From NCBI GenBank assembly GCA_022925895.1, contig JAKSYS010000164.1:1-64000 (forward strand): DNA of 64,000 nucleotides. Direction: 5' to 3'. The translations under genes were made by a program, and so were the position numbers. Below, one piece after another: positions 24,088-35,831 of the stretch. The stretch is from Fragilaria crotonensis (lineage: Eukaryota; Bacillariophyta; Fragilariophyceae; Fragilariales; Fragilariaceae). The notes under the pieces are model-generated. The model was not told where the DNA came from and made no database searches. It worked only from the letters and a program-made list of their open reading frames with translations. Positions within the stretch are counted from its first letter, which is position 1. Every line of letters starts with the position of its first letter.

Positions 24088-24516
24088 TCACACTTTTGTT
24101 GCCAGGACCCCTCTTATGGCAAAGTCTTCTTCTTTCTTCCAGAAGATGACAAACCTTTCCTGCTGAAGCTTCCCGGCATGACTGCCCATGTCACCGACCT
24201 CGCGATCTTTGAATAGAATGTCAATGGCATCACCCTCCACGTACTTTGGCCAGTATCTCCTCTTTTCAATCACAGCCGAAGAGTCTAAATACTTATAATC
24301 AAGTTTTAAGGTCGTAGAATAGGCACTCATTTCCTTTTCAGACTGGAACCTGCAAGCATGGATCGTCCCCATGCCCTGGCCCTCCGCAAAGACTTCTTCC
24401 CCCATGGGCGAAAGCGAGGAGGAGAGTTGACGGCACTTGAGACAAGACAGATCATATTTTGTTGATGTGTGAGGTAAGAGACCCACAGCACATGGAGATT
24501 TTAAAGCGCGGGGCAC
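24088..24516 (-). pseudogene. piggyBac-like transposase, C-terminal remnant
   Basis: The minus-strand frame contains KRRYWPKYVEGDAID followed by a GDM-type block and FWKKEEDFAIRGVLAT. From memory of piggyBac (DDE_Tnp_1_7) transposases, a K-RRYWPKYVPGD segment precedes a KEPDYVMK-LM-TYG segment, and this pair matches in order. The N-terminal part lies at 25757-26286 on the same strand. The two are separated by a mariner-like remnant in opposite orientation, so piggyBac was probably split by it. Catalytic Asp residues of this part cannot be placed with confidence. Confidence 0.6.
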
Positions 24517-25260
24517 ACATTATCATTGTGCACCAGTTGCTTGTGGATCCCCAAACAATTAGGAGGGTGTGGAAGCGTGCCTGCAAAAATTTTAACCGTC
24601 CAAGTATTTGTGCCTTCAGAGCTTTGCCACACACAAAATGCGGACGACAGCGCAAGTGGGATCGTGATGCTTTGAGAGAAGCCATTCCTACAATTCCGTT
24701 TCATCGCTCAAAGAGGAAATGGTCTTCAGGCACTCAGTTCTTCTCTTCACATCCCTCTCACAACACTCTTCTGCATGAAACACTCTGACGACCCGGTAAT
24801 TGTTGCCCATATGTGGGTGTTATGCTGTGATGCAGTTCAACCATGATGCCAATTGCTACAATGGCTACTATCAGACTGTTCACATGGATGCAAATTGGTT
24901 CCTTTTGACTGAAGAAGAACAGTTGTGAATCTACATGGCTCCTGGCAAAGTTGCTCCAAGAAGAGTGTGTCAAACATGAACAATTTTTATGAAAGTTATG
25001 TTTCTGGCAGCAATATCCAGACCAAGGTATGACAATGACGGATTTTTTACATTTGATGCTGGCAAGATTGGAATGTGGCAATTGATAGAGCGAACACCAG
25101 CATTGAGAGCCTGTGTGAACCAACCGTGGGGAGCAAATGTGAGAAAACCAGTAAACTGCACTAGGCAAGTGTATGAAATTCGATTTTTGAACATGTTATT
25201 CCTGCAATGAAAGAAAACAGGCCAGTGTAAATAATTCAACCAGAAGTTTTCTAGCAAGCC
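24460..25260 (+). pseudogene. Tc1/mariner-like transposase remnant
   Basis: A plus-strand reading with interruptions. At 24600-24700 comes a helix-turn-helix region (KCGRQRKWDRDALREAIPTI), then around 24880 VHMDANWFLLTEEEQL-like text with the first catalytic Asp, followed by an in-frame stop. From 24989 the text reads KVMFLAAISRPRYDNDGF and KIGMW. This order (HTH, D-NWF-L, KVMFL-A--RPR) matches plant-type mariner-like transposases as I remember them. The second catalytic Asp is expected near 25230, where the reading is broken. It lies head-to-tail against the piggyBac remnants. Confidence 0.62.
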
Positions 25261-25756
25261 GCAAGTACGATTTACAAATTGTAGCATTTAATACTACAAG
25301 AATGATGTACTACCTTATGCCTTTATCATTATCACTTTGAAATAACTTAATAGCTTTCCTATCCTCTAGAATTGCTTGATTGCATGGTGAAAAGCATCAA
25401 CAAAACCCAGAGGGAGAGAGGAATCAAAAGTAGGAAAAACACCTGAGAACCAACAAGGTGAGCAATCAGGAAATTGCAAATGAGTCGTTTGTTGATGACT
25501 GATCTGTATCCGGATTCGTATACTCGTCGAATGACATCAAAAAATGTTTAGTATCATTGACTTTAAATTGATAGAAGTGGTATGAACTGTTTTTGCGGAT
25601 TTAATTTACATAGGACAACATATATCACATTGAAATGCGTGTAATATGTTCTATACATGGAAAGCAAGCCATGTCAGTGCGTAGACTTGTACCAAAGTCC
25701 TACGGAGAATAGACTAAAAGACACTAAACCAGAACGCCATATTGAACTTCAACCAA

Positions 25757-26286
25757 TCAAGTAATTGTTAATATAGGTAGAGCATAACGCCACTCAATCC
25801 ACAGCACAGCCATTGAATGATACTCATTCCCCATTGGGTGGGGTTTTCTTGGTGGAACAAACATCCATTCTGGGCATGTCCATTGGTTTGTCCAAACAGA
25901 CATGATCTTGTCAAGATGGTTCACCCACCCAGGTCTGAAGCATGCCTGTTTGTGACTATGATTGCTGAGTGTATTGATTAACTTATTGACAGCGTGGAAT
26001 GGATTCTTGAAGGGAGGAGGATCATCAATAGTGAATTTGATATGTTTGAGGATCAGCTCACAGCAGTGTTTCTGGACATGTAAGAGTGCAAACAAAAGGG
26101 CGCACCACAATAAAAATCAGGCACATTGTTCACCCAAAAATCACTCCTAGCAACTCCTTGCATTGCTGCCATCACAAAGATTAAGCCAAGAAAACAAAAC
26201 AACTCTTCCCATTTCAAAGGTTCAGAGAAGGAAGCATTAGTAACTGGAATGAGAATCCTTGACTTAATGAAGCCTACTACCGGCAA
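25757..26286 (-). pseudogene. piggyBac-like transposase, N-terminal and first catalytic region remnant
   Basis: Minus-strand frames (26053-26286, then 25757-26110) read EELFCFLGLIFVMAA, then a GAPF-LHSYMSRN block, KHIKFTIDD, and then FRPGWVNHLDKIMSVWTNQ and MFVPPRKPHPMGNEYHS. These are the conserved piggyBac blocks around the first catalytic Asp; the usual LDESMS appears as LDKIMS, so the Glu is lost. One frameshift is needed near 26070. An acidic frame at 26428-26730 may be its N-terminus. 25261-25756 has no supportable gene. Confidence 0.72.
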
Positions 26287-26730
26287 GAAATAGACAAAAA
26301 CCCATGTATACTAGTATGCAATGTTGCGTCGGCATTGTTCACTCGTGAAGGCTTCACATCTCTGACACCAGCTTTCCTCCTCCTTTCATCTAGAGTCATC
26401 TCACCTCAGCCAAAGAAATCACAGTCTTCAATGTTGTCCTCGACCTCTGGGATATTTCTTAGGCAGGTTTGATATCATCGATGCATCTTCAACATTTAAA
26501 ACTGTGCGGGTTGGAGCTTCAATAGGACCCTCCACCTCACCTTCAGCAGCCACGTCCACATCATTTAAGTTGGTATCATTAAAGAAGTGTGCTGCAGTGT
26601 TCAGCAGGTCCTTCATGTTGAACCCAATGATAGTGGGCAACAGCATGTAGCAAAAGACCATCGTCAAAATTGTTCTGAGGAACTCCAGGAGTATGTGTTT
26701 GGTTCTAGTACACACAGTAGTCATTGGCAA

Positions 26731-27107
26731 CTCCTAGAATCTTGTGCATAAACAAAACTAAAAATTGTGGTGTTTAGGAGATTTCAAGTGATTCTTGTAC
26801 ATTCCCATACCATAATTGGCACAATTTACAGTAGTGCTTACAGTGTTGCTAGTATTGGCTCTAGTAGCGTTACGCTAGGAGGAGTGTTACTAGTAGTCGT
26901 GGTGGTACTCTAGTACTGGTACTGGTGCTGGTAAAGTAGTGGTACTGGTACTTTATTGGTAGGGGTACTGCTATGCAGAAATAGTATCGGTGCTAGTTGT
27001 GGTGCTAGTAGTGTTGGTAATACAGTACTCCGTACTTGAGCAGTTATTTCGGTATGAATAGAGTAATAAAACTACTGTAGCGTAGTACCAGGTACCAGGT
27101 ACTGTAG
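26731..27107. other. GTAC-rich inner flank of the right inverted repeat
   Basis: 26900-26960 contains ACTGGT hexamers, the inverse of the ACCAGT units in the large array, in the mirror position beside the other inverted repeat. No gene. Confidence 0.5.
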
Positions 27108-27347
27108 AAAGATCGGACGCCTACAAGAAAATGTGCAGCATGTCATACTGTACATACATTGTTGGATAGCCAAGAATTGATTGCTGGGCATGCAGTGCGT
27201 TAAATCATGCATGCCATGCTCGCTGTTTATAAACAATAAGACAACGTATACGATATAAAGTAAGCATGACCTGGACGATGGTCTTGCCTAAAGACTGGAA
27301 AAAGCATGCGATGACTGCCTAAAGACTGGAAAATCTCTTTTCTAAAA
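27108..27347 (-). repeat. Right long inverted repeat
   Basis: Inverse of 20777-20982 with an internal duplication of TGCCTAAAGACTGGAAAA at about 27284 and 27316. 27348-27476 has no gene. Confidence 0.7.
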
Positions 27348-27476
27348 TGTTGAGTGGACACCATAGGTCAAAAGTCCATATATAAGCTACATATCGAAAT
27401 ATAATTTTATTGATATACGTATTTGCCAATATGCATAGTCATTGTAACCTCGAACATGCATATTTTCACGCATATT

Positions 27477-27685
27477 TCTTGATATTGCAAGCTACCGGTA
27501 CTGTATCATACAGGATGCTGTGGGTAATGTATCAAGTACCGTAATACGGTACTACGTCTGCACAGTACGACTTGGGATTGAGATGACTCCGAACAAGGTA
27601 ATGCTCACATTTCCATGTTTTAGATAATTCATAACTGAATCAAGACATGCTTTTCTACAAGGATGATTTACTTGTAGGATTAACA
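27477..27685 (+). repeat. 5' LTR of element 1b
   Basis: About 92 percent like 1-217 by eye, same ending GGATTAACA followed by GTTTATCAGACCCAACGG. The first bases are degraded (TTCTTGATATTG instead of TGTTGATATTA). Confidence 0.88.
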
Positions 27686-27779
27686 GTTTATCAGACCCAA
27701 CGGCTCAATGATATGAATGGCGCCATCCGATCGGTTGAATGGAGATCACCGGTTGATCATTTCATCATGGTTAAGAATG

Positions 27780-27953
27780 CAAGTTAATTCTACTACGATA
27801 ACGACACTTACAAGAATACAGATGCAAAGAGATAAACACAAAGATTGTGTGACTTACAATGGAGTTAAGCTATACCTGTCAGTCTGATCGAGTGACGTAC
27901 GTGGTATCAAACGTATCATGGCACAGTAACGAGTACGGCAGTATACTTTATTT
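27780..27953 (-). repeat. 3' LTR of element 2
   Basis: Ends in CTTTATTT on the plus strand, followed by GGTCCCCGCG, the inverse of the polypurine tract CGCGGGGACC (27954-27963). Confidence 0.92.
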
Positions 27954-28007
27954 GGTCCCCGCGAACATAGGGTCGCCTCGTGGCACTAAGTTCGTACCCC
28001 ACAATAA

Positions 28008-31000
28008 TTAGAATGTCCAAGAGCCGAACAAATAGTTGCAAGTATTAGAAGGAAGTCGCTTCGTGAAACAGTCAGCAATATTCTCATGCGTGCTGATATG
28101 CGTCACCGATATAATTCCCGCAGCGACTGACCAGCGGCAATGATGGTACGCAATGGCAGAGTGCTTCTTATTCAATGTTGATTCGATGCGCGTCGTATTC
28201 TTAACCACGCTTTCATTGTCGCAGAAAACATAAGTAGGTTCGTCTTTTGGGATGGAAATTCCGAAACATCGCAACTTGAATCTCAGATGTTCGATCGCTT
28301 CTAAACATACCTTGAGCAATAAATTCAGCTGAGAATGTGCTCGTCTCGACAGTTTGTTGTCGCTTGCTATACCAGAGGATGGGTGCACGATTGAGGAACA
28401 CCACATACCCCGTATGGGAACGTCGAGTAACTTTATTGGCCGCATGCGATGCGTCAACATATGCCAGCATTGTCATACTACGTCCCCGTGGTGCTGGGAT
28501 CTTGTGTGGCATTTCTTCTTTGGCGTCTCGATACATTTCTGCAAAATCCGTCCGATTCGTTTGAAAGTCCCCGAAATCCACGTTGGGTAACTGTGGTGAC
28601 AAATACAATGTCAGCTTCGGGTGTTGCTTGAGGAATGCAACAATATGCAGCAACTGTTCCATATGTCCTTCTCGTGGATTCGCTTGGTACTGCGACAAAA
28701 TTGCGACTTCAAATAAGATATCGACTCTTCCGATTTCTGTCGCCCACCGCAACATGCCAATCAACTCTTGGTAGAATGTGACGCCAGGCTCATCCAACTC
28801 GTGGGTTACGTCGAGCTCAGGTACAAATGTAGTATTCATTGGGGTATCGAGATGAGTCGTGGGCAATCGCAACCTCGTGCTCTTCACTGCCTCTTCGACG
28901 TTTTTCACGGCAGCCTTCACGTAATCTTGACTCGTTACCGTCCAACACTTGATTCCGTTTATCGGCTTCTCTTGCAATTTCGCCCCAAGGTAAAACTCCG
29001 GAGGTTCGATCTTATCATTTTTTAGTTTAAACGTCCGTTGCACGTCTTCCAATATAGCTTTCGCGTCGCATGAGATAGCGAGAATATCGTCCACATACAT
29101 CAAAACATATTCGTAGTATTCTTCACTGTCCCCTTTCACGGCAGCCCTAAGCCAAACGTCAGGATCTGCCATCGTGGACAAGAATCCCATTTCCGTTAAT
29201 TTCTCGGCCATGTATGCTCTGAAGCTGATACTTGCGGACTTTAACCCATACAATGCCTTCACGACGAGAAAAGTCTTGCCTTCCTCGGGTCCAAACTCTG
29301 GTCCCGCAATCATCCAGCACTTCTCTTTATTAGGTGCCGTCAAGAAAGCGTTCTGGACGTCAGCACCCAGAACTTCCAGTTCGTTCAATGCGGCAACTGT
29401 CAACAATATTCGCACGGAATCTCTCGACACCACGGTGCTATATGTGACAGAGGCAGGCGCACCTGTCTTATGACCATCCGCACAATACCTCGCTTTCCTC
29501 CTGAAATTCTCGCCAAGCTTCACATCAAAGACGAGGTGCCCAGTGATCTCGGTATATCCAACCAAACCCTGAGTGTCACCTTCGAACTCCTCGAATGCCA
29601 CCCTGACATTTTTCATTTCCAACCTCACAGCATCCATCCACAATGTGTTGCCGTTTTCCTTATCAATTTCTATGGCTTCCTTAATGCTCTTGGGTATACG
29701 GACACCGTACTTGTGTGTTCGAGCCCAATACTTGGTCTTGACTTTCTGGAGAATGCGTTTTTGCTTTTTGAGAACGTAGGGAACCCACCATGCGAAGGCT
29801 GGTTCTTCGTGGATGTCCCGTGCCACTGCATACAAGGCAAGTTCGACTGGGTAAGACTCTTTCAAGTCTTTCATGGCTACCCAGTCTGAGGACCCATCTT
29901 TCCATTCGATCAGTATTTCCCAACCTCGGGTTGTCGTCTTCCGTTGTTTGACCCCATATGCGTTCACATACGTCCCTTTACTTTTGGGTATAGCATCCGG
30001 CAAGACTCTATGGTCCATGATCCCACCAAGCATCATTTGGCGACGCCCTTCTTCATCGACTTGAGCTATCAAATTCTCAGCGATAACGTTCGCTGTGAGT
30101 TCATCGACATACCCATCTGCATACTCAACTTCATATTTCCTTGAATCGAGTAGTGGGTTTGTATGAGCCTTTCCGACTGGTAGTCCCTCTTCGTCGGTCA
30201 AACGTTTTCGAACCTGAGCGTGAATCTGCTGTCCATCACCACCTCGTGCCATGGTGAATTCCATGCCGATATAGTTGTCAGACTCAACTTCAGTGTTGGG
30301 TTCGTCGTCAGCATGTGGCAGTCGCGCGTCGTCGATCACTCGCATAAATTCATCATAGAATCCCGGATCTTCGTCCTCGGGATCGATGATCTTGTCTGAC
30401 TCAACATTGCGCAACGCGTGCGATACATCAGCCGACTGAGCATCGAATTGCGACTTCAATTTGTCATCATAATGCTGCATCCGACTTCTCATCTCATCCG
30501 TGGCGCGTTTGGCATGCGTGAGCCTCTGGACGGTGGTAACAGAGACAGGTATACCACTCGGTGGCAAAACCCAATAAGACATCATGCGACCGACGCGATG
30601 AGACACGCCGAGCCACCGTCCCAACTCGACCTCACCCAAACCTGCATTGGTTCGAAACAACACCCAATCGTAGAAATCAAAATCTAGGTATTCTGATATA
30701 TCGGGTGTGTCGCCAGTTATAATCTCAATGGGAGTTCGTCCGTCTGAGTACTTCGATAAGTTGGCACATACATTCTCGACTTCACACACCCATGAGAACC
30801 CATAGTCCCATAGCCGCGCCGGCACCTTCTGCTTCAGCATGATCCTATACCAACGCTTTTTCACCTCGTGGATACTCTGCTCTGCAGGGTTCTCGTTTGG
30901 CCGCCTTGGACCCGACACGTGGTACTTTATTTCGTACTTCCTAATAGCATCCATGAATCTTGTTTTTGGGCCAGTTTGCACGGAGGCACCATCGAACGTG

Positions 31001-31905
31001 ATGTGCTCTGGTGCACCAAAATCGCTCATGAACTGAGTGAGAGTATCACCCACGTGATTACCGTCAATCTTCTGTATTGGATATGCGGCTTTGAAGCCAC
31101 ACTTATGCGAATAGAGTTGACATCCAACATTGCCTCTCAAGGACTTCAATTTCCCATATGCTGTGTCCGTGGCAAACTTTCCCTTGAGTCTCTTCACCCC
31201 AAACACGCGGTCAGCACGATAGCGTCGTGCAATGGGCAAGATGGCTGATCTGACACCTCTCTGCGTCGTCACTCTTAACGTTCGTTGAGCTCGAATTGGA
31301 CCAATTCCAAACCTTTCTGCGATCTGTTCTGCGGACACCTTCACGTGTCGCTCATCACTCACGAATGTCCTTCGAGCTGGTATATCACGCTGCTCAACAT
31401 CGACTGCTTCGATACGTGACATCCGAGGTTGCTTACATAGACATTCCGACGTATGGGCAAGTGACGGGTCAATTGAGTGTAGAAGCGCCTCGTCGCTGGT
31501 TGGATCGACATATTCATAGTCGTTGGTACCACAAGCATCCAATGACTCCAACTTTCGCTTCCACTTCGCACTTCCGCCTTGAGCTGTCACTTGAGCCAGA
31601 CAGACAGTGTCCGGATTCCAAGGTGAAGAGCTGGTCATATGAATGTGCTCGCACGTTTGGAGTTCGTGAGTAGTCGGCACGCGAGAACGGAATTTGATTT
31701 TTGTGCCATGCGCATGGAGCGGAATATGCAGCGTATCGTTGACCTCGATTGACAGTGCACGCATATGGTCATAGGGATTATCCCAAAACGGAAGACCATA
31801 TGCCCGCATTTGATTGGGATTGATGAGCTTGTGATCAAGTTTCGTTCCGTAATACAACGACTCATTGAAAACAAGAATAACCGTCATCGTACGCTGTTGC
31901 TCCCG
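28008..31905 (-). pseudogene. copia Pol (integrase, RT, RNase H), element 2; one deletion near the end
   Basis: Read leftward from the protease end. Pre-integrase TTQRGVRSA, then integrase with VCGF-type core, FDGASVQTG (second Asp) and NPAEQSIHEVK (Glu), a long linker, RT with LGADVQNAFLTAPNKEK, KALYGLKSAS and MYVDDILAI (about 29085), then RNase H with YVDASHAAN, TSTFSAEF. At about 28312 a missing base shifts the frame; the remainder (KVCLEAIEHLRFKLR, FCDNESVV, NIADCFTKRL) continues in the next frame to TAA at 28008. Over 1200 codons are otherwise open. It could be one base from being functional at this junction. Confidence 0.92.
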
Positions 31906-33661
31906 TGACGATCGGCACGTTCTCGATCGGTTTGATCGAGGAGTCGTAAGCATAAACGTCAGCCGTCCGATAAGTTGCATTGAGAACGACAAAATTCTTG
32001 CCCAAGCAACATGTGTCGGCATTGGTATCACATTCGTTGTCGGCAGAAGTGTTGACAGGTGGATCGGTCCAAGCTGACTTAGTCATCGCCTGAACACGAC
32101 GGTGCGTAGTACCCACTGCAATTCTGCGGTTCTGTCGGTTTTGCGCTTGCTCATTACGCCCTCCCATAACGGAGTTGTTTGTCGTCGTGATCTGACTAAC
32201 CTGAGACCTTTGGGAAACAGACACACTGTCTGCTGGTGGTGAATCCACGGTTACCGTTCCGCCAAGTTCTAGTACTTGCGATCGTAATTCTTGAATTTCA
32301 GATCGGTTGCGTTGACGTTCCTGGTACTGTTGACGTTCACGCCGCATAGTCTCCTTGTCTTCCGGCTTCATCTTGAGGTAGATGTGCTTGGGAAAATTAA
32401 ACGATGCGTGGTATTCCACTTGTTGCCCGTCCGTGAGAGTGATCATGCGGCTATCAGTACGGGTCCTTGTCGTTCCCCTGCCGCCTCGACCGTTGTTCCG
32501 GCCTCCTCGACCACCACGCCCGGCACCACCACGTCCACCTTTCCCTCCACGGCCGGTTGTAACTTCATTGACGTTCCGCCGTGCACGGTTCTGCGCCGCC
32601 CCCATTTGAGGTGGGTGCTTCTGGTTGACCATATTCCTGAAGAGTGACAGCGACTGTTCATACGTGATTGTCATAGGAACACGTGAAAGCTCAATCTCGA
32701 GTTGAGCCTTAGTGGGCGTAAGGAAGTCCGCCTTGATTTTATCAACAAGGAGTCGGATCTTCATGGAATCCGAGTGGACGATGCGTCCTTCGCGTTTCAC
32801 GTATGCATTGAAGGCACGAGTGAGTCGTTTCTCAAACTCCGCCCACCACATGTGTGGCGGCTTCTCACCTGCATAGAACAAATTCTTGATGACCTCATTG
32901 GCCTCGCGAATGTCAATGGCATGTATACCAACACCTTCATAGTGCTCTACGAGGCGTTTGAAGGCCTCTCGTCCATCATTCGGACGCTGCAACCCCTGAA
33001 TCTTAGCTTCGGCCGTATCATTACCGGATACAAAGTTCACCAGAAAGGTATGAACTTGCACAGTGTCGATGGCATATGAGTCCCCGTACAATGGGGCCAT
33101 AGCAACGTAATCGTCCAAGAAGTCCTCGTTTGCAATGGGTTCAGCGTCGTCTTTTTCGCGGCAAATGTATTTCAATGGTACTCCATCCCGACCAGGGATG
33201 GCACGGATGTAGTTGAGGAATGTGGGTTTCCAATCCTCCCATTTCACGCTCTCCTTGAACTTGTCTGGCTTGGCGGCTTCCGCCAAAGTCCTGGAATCGG
33301 CCTGGTACTTCTCGTGCGTCTTATAGCGCCTAATGAGGTCACTAACTTGGTCAATAGGGAACGCCGAGGCACTTGGCTCACGACCAAGTCGCAGCTCGTC
33401 ACGAGTCCACTGGACGAATGCCTTGATGTTCTTGCGTACGCCAGGACGAACGCGAATCTGTCCCTGGGCAGCACTGAGCTCGGAATACGTCTTGAAGTGG
33501 TCATCCATTTCTTTAAACGTCATATCTTTACAAGTAATGAAAAGGTTGTCAAAGATGTCATCGGCGATACGCTGGGCTGCAGTCTCACCCATGAAGAGAG
33601 TGACATTGTCAACACCACAAGCGATCAACGCGTTGAGTACAGTACGTTCTTCGTCGGCCAT
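31862..33661 (-). CDS. copia Gag and protease, element 2
   Basis: Starts at ATG 33661 (Met-Ala-Asp-Glu-Glu); the frame extends ten codons further up but begins with TTG. A capsid-like helical region covers the first about 380 residues. A Gly/Arg-rich RGG stretch (about 32450-32560) stands where many copia Gags have a CCHC knuckle. The protease motif DTNADTCCLG is near 32020, and a conserved VPIVTGATAYDD block closes the frame. Compared with element 3, about 13 bases are missing after TAYDD, so the frame ends at 31862 and pol resumes in another frame. Confidence 0.88.
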   Translation of the reverse strand: MADEERTVLNALIACGVDNVTLFMGETAAQRIADDIFDNLFITCKDMTFKEMDDHFKTYSELSAAQGQIRVRPGVRKNIKAFVQWTRDELRLGREPSASAFPIDQVSDLIRRYKTHEKYQADSRTLAEAAKPDKFKESVKWEDWKPTFLNYIRAIPGRDGVPLKYICREKDDAEPIANEDFLDDYVAMAPLYGDSYAIDTVQVHTFLVNFVSGNDTAEAKIQGLQRPNDGREAFKRLVEHYEGVGIHAIDIREANEVIKNLFYAGEKPPHMWWAEFEKRLTRAFNAYVKREGRIVHSDSMKIRLLVDKIKADFLTPTKAQLEIELSRVPMTITYEQSLSLFRNMVNQKHPPQMGAAQNRARRNVNEVTTGRGGKGGRGGAGRGGRGGRNNGRGGRGTTRTRTDSRMITLTDGQQVEYHASFNFPKHIYLKMKPEDKETMRRERQQYQERQRNRSEIQELRSQVLELGGTVTVDSPPADSVSVSQRSQVSQITTTNNSVMGGRNEQAQNRQNRRIAVGTTHRRVQAMTKSAWTDPPVNTSADNECDTNADTCCLGKNFVVLNATYRTADVYAYDSSIKPIENVPIVTGATAYDDGYSCFQ

Positions 33662-33892
33662 GATGGCACTGTTGTTTGGGAACAGCAAGGCTGCGTTAGA
33701 TCGTATCGTTATCTTTACGTCGTACCACCATACGGAATGGTCTTAATCACATGACCGAAGCCAGGATTTGCAGTGCTCGAAGCACGCATGAAGTTGCATG
33801 ACCGAAGCCAGGAGTGTCAGTGCCGAAGCACGTATCGTAGTTGTCTCTTACATCTTCTAATCCTACCCGTTTCAAGGGTGAAGGAGCTGTAT

Positions 33893-33906
33893 TGGGTCTG
33901 ATAAAC
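33893..33906 (-). other. Primer-binding site of element 2
   Basis: GTTTATCAGACCCA on the minus strand next to the 5' LTR, as in elements 1, 3 and 5. The leader 33662-33892 contains a tandem duplication of about 48 bp (TGACCGAAGCCAGGA at 33752 and 33798). Confidence 0.78.
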
Positions 33907-34080
33907 CAAGTTAATTCTACTACGATAACGACACTTACAAGAATACAGATGCAAAGAGATAAACACAAAGATTGTGTGACTTACAATGGAGTTAAGCTAT
34001 ACCTGTCAGTCTGATCAAGTGACGTACGTGGTATCAAACGTATCATGGCACAGTAACGAGTACGGCAGTATACTTTATTT
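33907..34080 (-). repeat. 5' LTR of element 2
   Basis: Partner of 27780-27953. Confidence 0.92.
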
Positions 34081-34399
34081 GAATGGCCACATGTGATGAA
34101 ACGATGTTGAGCAGATTACGTCGGGACTTGATGAGAAATTGCGTAGGGAGTGTTCCCACGTCTGAAAGACCGCAATTCTACGATGGACGTGTCGTACGGA
34201 GAAGGAAATGACCGTGGCACAGAACGAGTCAGTCTCTCAAAGACCGATTCGTAACAAATCTCCTAAATATGATTAAGGCAAGTCATTATTTGATCGGCAT
34301 AAATGCTGCCATTCTGATGGAATTGCCGGTTTTTCACCCTCGTATACCTTCGCTTGATTCTTTAGGAGTTTCATACAAGACCACACCGATATCTCGACC

Positions 34400-35484
34400 A
34401 TGAACGCTGCCCTCCAACGATGCGGCTTTAATGCCCCGACCGTCACGTTGCTGATTGCTCAGGGCTTTGCAACCCCGAACCACTTGATGCTTGCAACAGA
34501 GTCGGATCTCGACTCGATCGCCAGAAGCATTGCTCGATCCCCACCGCGAGGAGCTGGCAACGTTACGATGCCATTCATCGCTGTGAAGAACTTGAAAGGC
34601 TTCCGTTTCTGGGCGGATGAGCGCAAGTTCACGGCCAAGTGCCAGGAATACCAGGAACAGAAGGAAGCGGCGAAAGACGAAGATGCATCCAAGCCGGACA
34701 GTCTTAAAAAGTTGGTTAACTGGGCATTGTGGAATGAGTCCTTCCAGAACTACCTTCGTCAAATCCTTAGTGCCGCAAAGATCCCACTCGTTACCTCACC
34801 AGGGACGAAAGGGAAGCGCCAGAGAATGTTCTTGATCCGGCGGACTTTGGAAGTCCAATGGAGTACCTTATTGAAGCGACGGTACTCGAGGGACGACATT
34901 ACGAATTGGATAATCCTCGATTCTATCGGGAGTTGAAGACCTTTGTCGTAAGCAGGGAAGGATGGTCATACATCAAGAAATTCGAGAGGTCCCAGGACGG
35001 AAGGAAAGCGTACGTGGCATTGAAGACGCAGTGTGAAGGCACCGCATCCAAGATCACACGGAAGAACAACGCTTATGCGTCAATCACGAATGCGTCCTAC
35101 AGCGGGTCGCGTTGCCAGTATAAATTCCAAGATTTTATCAATGTCCACCAGACCGCTCACAATGAAATCCTTGATTGTGATCCAACCAAAGCCGTCCCCG
35201 AATCCAAAAAGGTTGCTGATTTCCTCAAGGGAATTACGGACCCAAAGTTAGAATCCGCAGTCTTGGTGGTCCTCGGCGATCCCAAGCTGCTGAACAATTT
35301 CCAGGCATGTCAGCAATACCTATCGACGACCGTGGAAAACAGGGCTACCCTCGAGAGGAGCAAGGAAAGGAACATTTCGGACGTGAAGAGCGGAGAGAAA
35401 ACGGATAAGACGGCGAAGGCAGGGAAGTTGCCGAAGGGTTTTAAGTTAGAGAATAAATATTACCTACCAAAGATCTTCCAACTT
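34400..35484 (+). pseudogene. copia Gag remnant of element 1b
   Basis: ATG at 34400; same N-terminus as the element 1 Gag (633). It lacks about 60 bp found in element 1 at 861-921. One frameshift near 34790-34860 moves it from the 34400-34936 frame to the one starting at 34858. Homology to element 1 ends after CTTCCAACTT at 35484, within the Gag tail, where the frame runs on into an RNase H fragment. Confidence 0.82.
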
Positions 35485-35740
35485 GACACGGCGAGATCAC
35501 GACATGGATACTTCATCAAGTACGCCGACTGCCCCTTGTTGTGGAAGTCGCAGTTACAAACGGAGGTGGCGTTATCGTCAACGGAAAGCAAATACACAGG
35601 TCTGAGTTATGCATTACGAGATGCGATACCCGTCATGGAATTATTGAAGGAAATGAAGACGAGAGGTTATCCGATCACGACGGCTCAGGCTAAAGTGCAT
35701 TGCCGTGTCTTCGAGGACAACAGTGGTGCACTTGAAACAC
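35485..35740 (+). pseudogene. copia RNase H fragment fused to the Gag remnant
   Basis: After 35484 the open frame continues with DTARSRHGYFIKYADCP, LWKSQLQTEVALSSTESKY and VFEDNSGALE. These match the RNase H of the element 4 type (DTARSRTGYVILYANCP, IALSTTESEY), not the element 1 type. Codon phase is kept, so 34858-35835 reads as one 325-codon chimera. The RNase H sequence stops where the LINE begins. Whether it is expressed is unknown; a junction made by template switching or end joining is likely. Confidence 0.75.
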
Positions 35741-35831
35741 AATTTTCTAAATTCATACTCGTAGCCTACGAACCGTCCGTCGTCCGTTTTTACGTTTTTT
35801 GCCACAAAAGTTGTCGCGTGCTCCATCCACC

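Larger units (their letters stand above)
27780..34080 (-). mobile_element. Ty1/copia element 2, complete, minus strand
   Basis: LTRs of 174 bp at 27780-27953 and 33907-34080 differ at one base. GAATG (27775-27779) recurs at 34081-34085 as target duplication, and the pre-insertion sequence is preserved in element 1 near 305. Gag-protease (31862-33661) and pol (28008-31905) lie between. Two indels break it. Confidence 0.94.
27477..35484 (+). mobile_element. Copia element 1b: LTR, leader and gag of the element 1 family, split by element 2
   Basis: 27477-27685 matches the element 1 LTR. 27686-27779 matches its leader up to GGTTAAGAATG. The leader resumes at 34081 with GAATGGCC and continues through gag to about 35484, where homology stops. 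The interruption is copia element 2 with a short target duplication. Confidence 0.9.
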
